The notes under the pieces were generated by a model. The model ran no database searches. It was not told the origin of the DNA and saw only the letters and a list, made by a program, of their open reading frames with translations. This document shows, piece by piece, positions 49,190 to 58,194 of a stretch of DNA of 64,000 bases. The translations under genes were made by a program, and so were the position numbers. Within the stretch, counting starts at the first letter, position 1. Every line of letters begins with the position of its first letter. The stretch comes from Diadophis punctatus similis (lineage: Eukaryota; Chordata; Lepidosauria; Squamata; Dipsadidae): NCBI GenBank assembly GCA_023053685.1, contig JALIGW010000002.1, positions 41,235,220-41,299,219 on the forward strand, given 5' to 3'.

Positions 49190-50704
49190 ATGAATCAGGC
49201 CATCCAGCATCTGTTGGACATTCGAGCCATCCAACAGGTGCCTGAGGACCAACAGGGGCAGGGCTTCTACTCCATCTTATTTGTAGTGCCCAAATCCTCG
49301 GGGGGCTGGAGAGCAATACTGGACCTTAAGCACCTCAATAGGTACATAGTCCACAAGAGATTCAAAATGCACACCCTGCATTCCATCCTCTCAAGTATTA
49401 GGAAGGGAGATCTAATGTCATCCATAGATCTCTCGGAGGCTTACCTCCACATTCCAATTCGGCCATCTCACTGCCAATACTTGCGTTTTTGTTATGCAGG
49501 GGTGCATTATGAATATGGGCCGCTCCCCTTTGGCCTGTCCTCAGCGCCAAGGGTCTTCACGAAGGTCCTAGCGGCCTTGACCGCTCACCTTAGGTCCATT
49601 CCCATCAGGATCCAGTGCTACCTGGACGATATTCTCATCTCCTCTGCCTCTCCTTCTCAGGCTGAGAGAGATGTCCAGGCAGTGCTTCATACGCTAGACC
49701 ACCTTGGCTTCTTGGTCAATCGACTCAAGAGCCAGCTGACACCCACCACCAGAATTACCCATCTGGGGGCAATCATTGACTCCCTGGAGTGTAAGGTGTA
49801 CCTGTCCCAGGAACGGAGAGACAGCCTATTGGCTTTAACCCAGCAAGTTCCGAGGCAAAACTCAGTCCCACTGAATCTGCTGTCCTCCCTCCTGGGCAAG
49901 ATGATTTCGGCCATTCATATTGTTCCATGGGCTCACTTACACTCCAGGGACCTCCAATGGCTCCTCCTTCCCTACCAGCGTCAGGGAAGAGCTCACTCCC
50001 CAGCCAAAGTGAGACTACAGACTTCTGTCCGGAGATCATTGATTTGGTGGACCACCTCTGCAGTCCACAGGGGCACCTGTTTCCTCCCCCCAAGGTATAT
50101 CTTGGTCACCACAGATGCCAGCCTGTCGGGTTGGGGGGCTCATATGGGAGCACAGGTGGCGCAGGGTTCATGGTCGCTAAATGAGACAACTCTACCCATT
50201 TATGTCCTGGAATTACGGGCGGTTTTCCTTGCCCTCCAGCAGTTCAGACCTCTTCTGCAGGACACTCATGTGATGGTCCTTACTGACAATGTGGCCACCA
50301 AGGCCCACATAAATAGGCAGGGTGGGACCATGTCTCCACAGTTGATGTCAGAGGCCATGCAGTTAGGGCTATGGGCAGAACAACACCTCTTGTCCCTCTC
50401 TGCTGAACATATTTCTGGGGTGGACAACACCAGGGCAGACTGGCTTAGCCAGCACCAGATAGACCACTCTGAGTGGAGTTTACACCCAGATCTTTTCCAC
50501 CAACTTGTGGGTCAATTCGGTCAGCCTGTAATGGACCTCTTCGCCACCCCAGGGAATGCCCAGCTGCCCAGGTTTCTGTCCCGGTATCAAACTCAGGGGG
50601 CAGAAGGAGTTGATGCCCTTCGCTGTACCTGGCCTCGGGGGTTACTTTACGCCTTTCCTCCCATTCCCATCATTCCGCAGGTCATCCGGAAACTCCTGGA
50701 GTAA
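49190..50704 (+). CDS. DIRS reverse transcriptase / RNase H / partial methyltransferase, stopped early
   Basis: 504 codons from ATG 49190. RT: VVPKSSGGWRAILDLKHLNR, SSIDLSEAYLHIP with catalytic Asp80, GLSSAPRVF, and CYLDDILIS with the YLDD box (Asp146-147). RNase H: TTDASLSGWG (Asp309), LELRAVFLAL (Glu341), LTDNVAT (Asp366) and NTRADWLS (Asp417), a complete DEDD set. A DIRS methyltransferase-like region then begins (VMDLFATPGN, YAFPPIPIIPQVI) but is cut by TAA at 50702-50704. The same frame stays open to TGA at 50891-50893, and copy 2 reads through this point, so the TAA is a recent lesion. Acts on the element RNA to make cDNA; no protease or integrase present, as in other DIRS. Confidence 0.92.
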   Translation: MNQAIQHLLDIRAIQQVPEDQQGQGFYSILFVVPKSSGGWRAILDLKHLNRYIVHKRFKMHTLHSILSSIRKGDLMSSIDLSEAYLHIPIRPSHCQYLRFCYAGVHYEYGPLPFGLSSAPRVFTKVLAALTAHLRSIPIRIQCYLDDILISSASPSQAERDVQAVLHTLDHLGFLVNRLKSQLTPTTRITHLGAIIDSLECKVYLSQERRDSLLALTQQVPRQNSVPLNLLSSLLGKMISAIHIVPWAHLHSRDLQWLLLPYQRQGRAHSPAKVRLQTSVRRSLIWWTTSAVHRGTCFLPPRYILVTTDASLSGWGAHMGAQVAQGSWSLNETTLPIYVLELRAVFLALQQFRPLLQDTHVMVLTDNVATKAHINRQGGTMSPQLMSEAMQLGLWAEQHLLSLSAEHISGVDNTRADWLSQHQIDHSEWSLHPDLFHQLVGQFGQPVMDLFATPGNAQLPRFLSRYQTQGAEGVDALRCTWPRGLLYAFPPIPIIPQVIRKLLE

Positions 50705-50893
50705 AGAGCCGAGGTGGTCCTGCTGGCACCCGACTGGCCAAGGAGAGCCTGGTATGCCGACCTGGTCTCCCTGTCGGTCTCCCCCCCATGGAGGATCCCT
50801 CCGACAGAGTGGTCGCTGTTCCAGGGGTCAGTGCAGCATCCAGAGCAGCACTGGTTGCAACTGTCCGCCTGGCGCTTGAGCGGCTCACTCTGA
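50705..50893 (+). pseudogene. C-terminal methyltransferase-like extension beyond the premature stop
   Basis: In frame with the RT ORF: RAEVVLLAPDWPRRAWYADL, then PTEWSLFQG and HPEQHWLQL to a natural TGA at 50891. This is the typical end of the DIRS N6-adenine-methyltransferase-like domain. The last ~105 bp overlap the recombinase ORF in another frame. Confidence 0.8.
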
Positions 50894-51963
50894 GGAGCCG
50901 GCGGATCCCCGAGGACATCATGGAGGTCTTGCTTGACTCCCGCAGACCGTCCACACATCGGATTTACTCAGCCTCCTGGAAGGCTTTCTGCTCCTGGTGT
51001 GAGAGGGAGGGTCATTCCCCGCTGGACCTATCGGTCATAAATGTCCTTCAATTCCTACGCCAGGGGTTAGCTAAGGGTCTTGCCCCAAGTACCCTCAAAC
51101 GCCAAATTGCTGCCCTGTCCACGGTGCTGTCTTGTCCCTCTCTGGGGAAACTCTCCACTCACCCCCTAGTTTCCAGGTTCCTGAAGGGTGCAGTGAATAG
51201 ATGCCCTCCCGTAGTGCATAGGTATCCCACCTGGGACTTGTCCAAAGTGTTATCGGCACTCACGGGGGGCACCTTTGAGCCTTTGGACTCTGTATCTCTG
51301 GTCCACCTGACATACAAGGTGGTTTTCCTGGTGGCTGTCACTTCTGCCCGTCGCATCTCCGAACTGGCAGCCCTTTCCATCAGAAGTGACCTCTGTGTAT
51401 TCCACCAGGACAGGGTGGTACTGCGGTTGGACCCCACCTTTATGCCAAAGGTAAACTCCTATTTTCACCGGGCTCAGGAGGTGGTATTACCTTCCTTTTA
51501 CCCTTCTCCATCCTCAGACAGTGAACGACAGTGGCACCTCCTGGACGTGAGGCGTGCACTGGACACTTACATACAAAGGACCTCTGCCTTTTGCAGAACT
51601 GAGGCCTTGTTTGTCTCTTTTCACCACACTTCCTTGGGGAGAAAAGCATCCTCTGTCATGGTGGGTCGGTGGATTCGAGCTGTCATTAACATTGCATATG
51701 AACAAATGTCTCTGCCACGACCCACCAGGATTACGGCCCACTCCACACGCAGTGCGGCCACCACTGCAGCATGGAACACTAGGGCTTCCATCGAGGAGAT
51801 CTGTCGAGCTGCCACCTGGGCGTCCCCAACACCATTTGTCCGGCACTACAGATTGGACGCCTTCGCCTCTCAGGAGGCAGACTTTGGGCGAAGGGTGCTG
51901 GAACAAGTTACTTTGGAGGGTGGTGGTCCCAGCCAGAATCAGGAGGCCCTCCCTGGGGACTAG
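50788..51963 (+). CDS. DIRS tyrosine recombinase (391 aa), intact
   Basis: Catalyses strand exchange that inserts the circular DNA intermediate. The N-terminal core-binding region (STHRIYSASWKAFCSWCERE) is followed by the catalytic domain: Arg189 in SARRISELAAL, the His318-x-x-Arg321 box in AHSTRSAAT, and nucleophile Tyr354 in FVRHYRLDAF. All key residues are present. ATG 50788 lies inside the end of the methyltransferase-like frame, so translation would need reinitiation or frame-switching; the recombinase frame is open slightly upstream, so the start is not certain. It ends 15-20 bp before the internal complementary region. Confidence 0.92.
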   Translation: MEDPSDRVVAVPGVSAASRAALVATVRLALERLTLRSRRIPEDIMEVLLDSRRPSTHRIYSASWKAFCSWCEREGHSPLDLSVINVLQFLRQGLAKGLAPSTLKRQIAALSTVLSCPSLGKLSTHPLVSRFLKGAVNRCPPVVHRYPTWDLSKVLSALTGGTFEPLDSVSLVHLTYKVVFLVAVTSARRISELAALSIRSDLCVFHQDRVVLRLDPTFMPKVNSYFHRAQEVVLPSFYPSPSSDSERQWHLLDVRRALDTYIQRTSAFCRTEALFVSFHHTSLGRKASSVMVGRWIRAVINIAYEQMSLPRPTRITAHSTRSAATTAAWNTRASIEEICRAATWASPTPFVRHYRLDAFASQEADFGRRVLEQVTLEGGGPSQNQEALPGD

Positions 51964-51977
51964 ATTACTTTGGCATG

Positions 51978-52073
51978 TCCCAATCTTGGCGGCTAGCTCC
52001 ACCCACTATGGAGAATGAGACGTTGTACTTACCTGAGACGTCCATTCTCGTAGGGTGGAGTTAGCCGCCAAGT
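51978..52073. repeat. DIRS copy 1 internal complementary region
   Basis: 51978-52016 is the complement of the left terminus (GGAGCTAGCCGCCAAG ... ATTCTCCATAG). 52014-52073 is the complement of the right terminus (CTACGAGAATGGACGTCTC ... ACAACGTCTCATT). The two halves meet at AAT (52014-52016). In DIRS-1 this region templates joining of the ends into a circle. Confidence 0.95.
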
Positions 52074-52232
52074 CCCTCCCTTCTGCATGCATTCTGGCTG
52101 GACAAGTAATTCATATTGTATGGCCCATTAGGTTTCTAGGAATATTAGTGTACATAGTTATCCTCTGTATCTAGGTAGTTAGGTTAGGTATTTAGGCTCC
52201 TCACTCATGTAGAACTTCTTGATTAGACAGTT

Positions 52233-52238
52233 AATAAA
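52233..52238 (+). terminator. Polyadenylation signal AATAAA, DIRS copy 1
   Basis: AATAAA in 'acagttaataaacttgttgg', ~270 bp after the recombinase stop and just upstream of the right ITR. Conserved in copy 2 (61246-61251). Confidence 0.65.
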
Positions 52239-52280
52239 CTTGTTGGATTGATAGCACTTGAGTCTGGCATTTATCCCTCA

Positions 52281-52429
52281 TCAAAAGAGGGGGAATCTAG
52301 GCCTAGAGCCACCTTTTATACTTTTCCAGACTCAGTCATCATTGGCTAGAAGGATGTGCCAATACCCAATCTTGGCGGCTAGCTCCACCCTACGAGAATG
52401 GACGTCTCAGGTAAGTACAACGTCTCATT
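52281..52429 (-). repeat. DIRS copy 1 right inverted terminal repeat
   Basis: Complement of the left ITR to about 52393, then an outer extension to 52429. The inverted CCAAT/TATA set (CTTTTATA at 52313-52320) points into the element on the minus strand, a potential antisense promoter. Confidence 0.93.
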
Positions 52430-52552
52430 TTATTCTTTCATGCTCTCGGAGAAAATAATAATGCTTACAATGATGTCACACTGATACTGTGATCCTTCAT
52501 TCATTCCTTCTTTCCTCCCTCCCTCCATCTTTGTTTCCATTAGTACATAGAC
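52430..52552. other. Unassigned sequence
   Basis: Short flank with a T/C-rich patch near 52500-52525. Confidence 0.5.
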
Positions 52553-52722
52553 AGATCATATGCACCAAAAACAAATTCCTTGTGTGTCCAATCACACTTG
52601 GCCAATAAAGAATTCTATTCTATTCTATTCTATTCTATTCTATTCTATTCTATTCTATTCTATTCTATTCTATTCTATTCTATTCTATTCTATTCTATTC
52701 TATTCTATTCTATTCTATTCTA
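52553..52722 (+). mobile_element. LINE 3' end with (ATTCT)n
   Basis: 'gatcatatgcaccaaaaac', 'aaattccttgtgtgtccaat' and 'cttggccaataaagaattct' equal the last ~60 bp of the LINEs at 22.5 and 38.4 kb, then about 22 ATTCT units. Extremely truncated insertion. Confidence 0.88.
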
Positions 52723-54772
52723 AACAATGGGCTAAATCCAATCCATAGGAAACTTTGATGCAAAGTTTCAATTCACTGGCATTTTAATCAAATCACTCCT
52801 CCATACTGAATATTTGATTGAATTGCCAAATTAATTTGAGAAGGTAATTCAGCTTAATTACCATAGCACCACGCAATGAAACACATTGAATTAGATCTTT
52901 GATCTGAATTGATTCAAAAATCTGAATCATAAACATAAACTGAATTAACTGGACTCTTTAAATTATATTACAAATCTGATTAGTTCTTTCAATCACATTG
53001 TAAATTTGAATATGAATCTTAATTGATTCATAAATCTCTTAATTTATGGTCTTTATGGCAAGAAATATTTGGAAATATGAAGGCTGTGTGATGCCCATTG
53101 TTGATATTCCTACTTAGCTGGAGCTTTTAACTTCCATTATTTCTACATAATATACTGCAAGGCTGAACTACTGAACTCACAAGACTGGACAATGATGTCA
53201 TGCTGAGAGGAGTAGATCTATGGCATCTACTGAACATTAGATTTTAAACTACCTTTCTGTGAGCATGAATATTTTTCATTTGAATTTGGTCCCTCATACT
53301 ATTAAGGTATGTCTGTCAGATGGATGAACTTTGATGAATAGCTTTCAAGCAGATTAAAAATTAGAGCAGTATAATAAACCAGAGCTGAATAATGGCAGTG
53401 AAACATGAGAGCTTTGCTTATGGGGGCATTTTAAAGATGTGGTATCAATTTTTAAATACGCTAATGCAATGTTCAATAACTTGATTAGGTCCCTTGATTA
53501 CTATGGTTGTTTAAAATGCAACACTGTTAGACCTCATGTTTATTTCCTAAACTACCAATAATTAGGTTCTCTGATAATTAGCTTTTCTTGGTTGTTTGTG
53601 ACATGGAAAATGAAAGTGCAGTACAACAAAAGCAAATGATAGTACAGGTTTAGGCAGCACAATAATAATAAAAACAAGCTTCCTTCACAATTTATAAACT
53701 CAGGATCGGTGAAATTCATTGGAGAATGGAAAATTGCAATGTTATTTTTCATAAGTTAAAACTATCTATCTCAATCTGGTTTAATAAGTGCTGCTATCAA
53801 AATGTAGAACACATAGATAGATATTGTACATTTAAAATGTTTTTTGTCCCTGTTTGCTCTTGCTAATAACATTCTTTTATAAGTTTTCAGGAGACTAGGC
53901 ACTGCTTCATCTTCCAGGAGGACCTAATACAGGTTGTAATGATTTGAGTGAACAGCAGAAAGATGTACTGGGCATTGATGTCAACCATCTACTGAATAAA
54001 CCCTAAAGTGGTTGGCCAAGAACAACAGATCATTTAAATCAGAAAAAAAATAGCTAATTATGGGTTTGACAAAGAATGTCCCCTATCAGGCAAGATTCAA
54101 ACTGCATAGTAAAATATGGGCCTTTTCAAAAATTACCCATATCAAGAAAAGAATTTCATTTATGCACAATTTATAGTATAAAAGACATTGCTCATGGCAT
54201 TTTATGATCTTCTAGTTAATTATGGTTTTTGAATGCTTACAAAGCTACAAAGCCAAGCACAAAAAGCAGAGAGACTTGGAAAAATTATTGCTACTTCTTC
54301 TTTGAAGTATAGATATAGTCCCTCCTTCCCCCATTTTTAAAAGAACTTTACTAAAGGGCACAATACTGTATGTATTTTCAATTTCCTTTTCTTGATCTGC
54401 AATTTTTTATCTGCAGAACACTCAAAATGTAATAAATTAAGCAAACTTTTTTTAATGATCATCCTTCATAATCTATCGCTAAAATTTTGGAACCAGTTTT
54501 CATCACTGAAACGCAGTTCTGAAAATTTTGTCTCACTTTGTTTCAAAAATAGCTGCGTCACTCAAAGAAATGAAGTTTATCCATACACAAGTCTATTTTA
54601 TTCAGTTGAGACAAAGAACATAAGAACAAAGAACAGTTGAGACAAAGAAATTAAGCTGATTGCAGTTAAACAGTTAAACATTCTATAACTGGGAAGTAAA
54701 TATCAAAGAAATCAGTAGTACTTGTTGCCATATAGAGTGGTTTAGAATTATAGGTTGGTACTTCAGTCGCAG
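52723..54772. other. Unassigned AT-rich sequence
   Basis: No supported gene or repeat. Confidence 0.5.
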
Positions 54773-55142
54773 TCTTTGCTCTACCACTGCCACTGAGGAG
54801 GCAAAGAGCAAAGGGGGGAGAACAAACAGGGGGGAAAGGGAGAAAAGAACAAAGAGGGGGGGAGATAGACAGGTGGGGAAGTTCAAGAAGATGCAGTTCC
54901 TTACCTTGCCAAGGTTCAGTCTGGGAGGGGCTAAGCCGGGCATTGCTGGGATTTGGATGAGTCCTTGCCTAACAGCTGGTGAGACTCGGTTAATAATGGC
55001 AATGGGAACTGTTGGGATTTCCATTATTAAGCAATGTGGTCATGTGGCATTGCCCTTAATACCACATCCCTTAGCAATAGAAATCCCAGTCCCAATTACT
55101 GTCATAACCCAAGAACTACATGTAAGATAAAGTACTTTCAGG
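54773..55142. other. Purine-rich and repeat-like sequence 5' of DIRS copy 2
   Basis: 54790-54880 is G/A-rich (gaacaaagagggggggagat). 54980-55130 has 'cattattaagcaatgtggtc' and 'tgtcataacccaag', which look like an interspersed squamate repeat, but I cannot classify it. Confidence 0.35.
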
Positions 55143-55274
55143 ATTCTCCATAGTGGGTGGAGCTAGCCGCCAAGATTGGGTATTGGCACAGCCTTCTAGC
55201 CAATTATGACTGAGTCTGGAAAAGTATAAAAGGTGGCTCTAGGCCTAGATTCCCCTTCTTTTGACTCAGTCATA
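55143..55274 (+). repeat. DIRS copy 2 left ITR with CCAAT, TATA and AP-1-like motifs
   Basis: Matches the copy 1 left ITR closely: CCAAT at about 55200, TATAAAAG at 55225-55232 and TGACTCA at about 55262. One inner difference is 'ccaattatgac' for 'ccaatgatgac'. Confidence 0.92.
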
Positions 55275-56381
55275 GCCATTGACTAGTGCCTTTTTTCCAA
55301 TCCAACTTCTATTCCAATTGTAAGTTTTTTTCTTCTGATTATACTTAACCCTATTTTCTTTCCCTAATCGAGCTCCCCTGGTCTTTTTTCCAGCAATATA
55401 TACCAGGGTGGAGGCAGTTGGCCGCAAGTCTGACTGTCGCTCGCCCCTCCAGCCGAAGGCCCAGTGCAGAAATTCCTTTTTCTGCTCCTTTTTGTAATTT
55501 TTTCTTTTTACTGCATGATCAATCCTTAAATAAATACCGGCTGCTGAGGGAGAGGGAAAGGGCCCCTGATTATTGGGGGGGCCAGCGGTGGCACCACCAC
55601 TTATCTGGGCTTATCTTGAGGCCTTTGTTTTTTACTGTCAGGCACCGGGTCTGGTCAATAGGGGTTAACTACACCCCCTTGACTTACGAACTGCCGTTGG
55701 GAGAGCCGAGGGGCCATCAGGCATACAGACCCAGGAAGATCGCTGATTTCCTCCCTTTTGTGGTGCCCTTGCTTCGGTCGGCCCAGCGCAGGCAGGCCGT
55801 GCCGTCCTCGAGCCTTCCGATCCCCAGCTGACTGTCAAAGGGATCGGAAGAGCGATAAGGCCTCGTCGGTGCAGGGGCGGACTAGCGCTTGCCACCCGCA
55901 CCCTCCGTATCTGCCGACCGTCAGCTGTTGCCTCCCGGGCTTGCGCAAGGCCCCAGAGGCTATAAAAACGCCGCTGAACAGCTGAGGTGATTGGGACCGG
56001 CTGGCTCAGCCACCGGCAGCCCTTAATTGATTTTTTTTTTGCCGGTCCAAAAGCGCTCCGTGGCTGCGGAAGCGCTGATTGTAACCTTGGCCAGACTTAC
56101 GCAAGCGGTCAGCACCCAGCCAAGCTTCCAAACGTCAGCTGGAGACCTTCAAAGAGCTGAAAGCAATATTTTTGCTGGTTCCTTTTTTGCTCCCTGTCTT
56201 GTGCTTGCTTGCAGAGGAAGCTGGCAATCTGGGTGCTGCTGAGGGCTTGTTCCCTTTTTTTGCTTGAAACTTCAGAAATCAGTCAGTCTGTTCCAGGGGA
56301 CTCAGAAACTGACAGTTAGTGGCTAGGCCTTAGCAGACTCCTTTCTCCTCGGCTGGAACTAATTGCTTCAGGAGACAGTCA

Positions 56382-56921
56382 GCCATTTTAGGAGTGCCTC
56401 GTGGGTGGCTGCCATTTTGAATTACATAGGACCGCCCACCTCAAAAAAATTTCTTTTTTCTTTTGAGGCCTCCTTTATTTAACTTGCCTTCTGTGCAATG
56501 GCTGACAAGAGCCAGCAATCTGGCAAGGCTCCTTTGATCCAAGGCCCTGTCGGTACCTGTCTCTAGTGCCTGGGCCGTCTGCTTCCATTTGAGCTCCTCT
56601 GCATTGCTCGGCTTGTCTTCAGCCTGGTAAGTGTGCAGGCAGTCTTTGAGAGTGCCGGTGGCCATCTTGAAGTCTCCCACAGGGTGGCAGCCATTTTGAT
56701 TGCCCTCAGAATTGAAGGCACTAAGGGCGTGGCCCTTTTGTTTCAAATACCAAAAGTGGGCAGAGACCATATTGAAGCCACATCAAGGGCGGTGGCCATT
56801 TTGGATGCCCTTTCTTGCCGGTGGCCATTTTTAAGGCCTAGTATGGGCATTGGCCATTTTGAAAGACCAACTAAGGGCAACTGCCATTTTGTTGACCTCA
56901 TTTAAGGGCGGTGGCCATTTT
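56382..56921 (+). repeat. Expanded ~29-bp GCCATTTTG array in DIRS copy 2
   Basis: GCCATYTT cores at 56382, 56411, 56661, 56690, 56795, 56824, 56853, 56883 and 56914, with degenerate members GCCCTTTTG (56732) and ACCATATTG (56766). Most neighbours are 29-31 bp apart. Units look like 'gggcggtggccattttggat' plus about nine bases. This is the copy 1 leader array, enlarged and extending past the gag-like ATG (56498). Confidence 0.8.
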
Positions 56922-58014
56922 AAGTGACTGTTTGGACCTACTAATTTATCCAGGCCTTTCTGAGGCCTACCTTGTTGACAGAGGCCTTAGATAAATATGG
57001 ATACTGTTATTCTAATTGAGCTGACAAAAATTCAGACTAGCTGCCTGTAGGTCTGCCTCAGGAGTACCTGTTAAAGCATCAACTTAGAATGAAGATTCTA
57101 TCTATATTTTAAAAATGGCTTGAACTAGGGCTTTCAGCAGAATTTAGAAGTAGTAAGCTACAGATCTCACATAAAAGGAACAAATGAGCCTAGTGAGTAA
57201 CTCCAGTAACAGTTTAAAACCAAGCTTTTTTTTTCTGGAGTCTGTGAGCCCAGCATAACTGGAACTATATACAATGTATATAACTATATACAAACTATCA
57301 ATTTTTTCCAGTATTTGAAAGTATCAGTTTTTCATGAACTGAACTTTAAGACAAAGAGACCATGATTTGTAAATTGGAGTTGATTTTAAAATGATGCATT
57401 TTACAAAGGATATTGCCCCATCCATAGTGCTCTGCCCTACTCATTCCTACCTAGCATCCCCCAGGAAGGATGCCAGGGAATTCTCATTAGCTCCCTCTGG
57501 CATTTGGAACCAGACAGCCCCACACTCCAGACAGCTCCACCCACAAGCCAAAATCAACCTACTGCTCAATCAGCAGCAGCTCAAGCAGATGTCCAAGCTA
57601 GGTCAATGGAGTCCACGGTAGTGACGCGCCGGATGGCCTGGCTTTGCAGCTGGCCAATTGACATGCGGTACAAGTGGAAATTAACCTCTGCCCCGATCAC
57701 CAGGCAGTCCTTGTCTGGTGAGGCCCTGAATCCCATCCTGCTTGAGACTAAGGACAAGCGCAAGGTCCTTCCCTCAGCCACCCGGAAAGCCCCTTTCCGT
57801 GCCACCCCCTTACCAAGGAGGGCTTCCAGGGGGGCCTTCCAGTCTTCCAATAGACATCAGGGTAATTACTAGGGACAGTATCAGGGGCATAGCCAAGGGC
57901 AATGCAGTTCCCATCAGAGATTCTCTTCGGGCCAACCCTTCAGGGGTAACCAATTCATACGGCCCTTTAGAGGGGCCGGTGGTCGCCCTTTCCACCAGAA
58001 CAAGTAACCTCCGG
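56498..58014 (+). pseudogene. DIRS copy 2 gag remnant
   Basis: The start matches copy 1 for ~11 codons (ATGGCTGACAAGAGCCAGCA), then diverges. Homology resumes near 57600 (VTRRMAWLCSW, YKWKLTSAPI, FGEALNRIL-like LSGEALNPIL) and runs to an RG/Q-rich tail with indels and a stop near 57872. Roughly the first 430 residues of copy 1 gag have no counterpart. Confidence 0.8.
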
Positions 58015-58194
58015 CCGATCCTCCCACAGGGGGTTGCCTGGCTCCCTATGCCAGTGGATGGGAGGAAATCACCAATGATGCATGGGTTTGTGAGACCCTG
58101 GCTTCAGCACTCTCACTTGAATTCATTTCCACCCCCACCCCCTGAGGTTCTTCTCCGCTGCCCCTTGTCATCAAATTCTGCAAAACGGGTCCTC

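Larger units (their letters stand above)
46035..52429 (+). mobile_element. DIRS-type tyrosine-recombinase retrotransposon, copy 1, near-intact
   Basis: 6,395 bp from ATT at 46035 to ATT at 52427-52429. Order: left inverted terminal repeat, ~1.2-kb leader, gag-like ORF, RT/RNase H/methyltransferase ORF, tyrosine recombinase ORF overlapping the preceding frame, internal complementary region, short 3' UTR with AATAAA, and right inverted terminal repeat. The right repeat has a ~30-nt outer extension absent from the left, as described for Dictyostelium DIRS-1. There is no integrase, protease or LTR, and no flanking target duplication beyond ATT. One in-frame TAA (50702) is the only coding lesion I see. 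Confidence 0.95.

Noticed and set aside
54683..55024. 113-codon minus-strand ORF
   Set aside because: Lies over a purine-rich tract and an interspersed repeat; no family resemblance.
56382..56921. CRISPR-like regularly spaced repeat
   Set aside because: ~29-bp periodic but contiguous degenerate units in a eukaryotic retrotransposon; no true repeat/spacer pattern.
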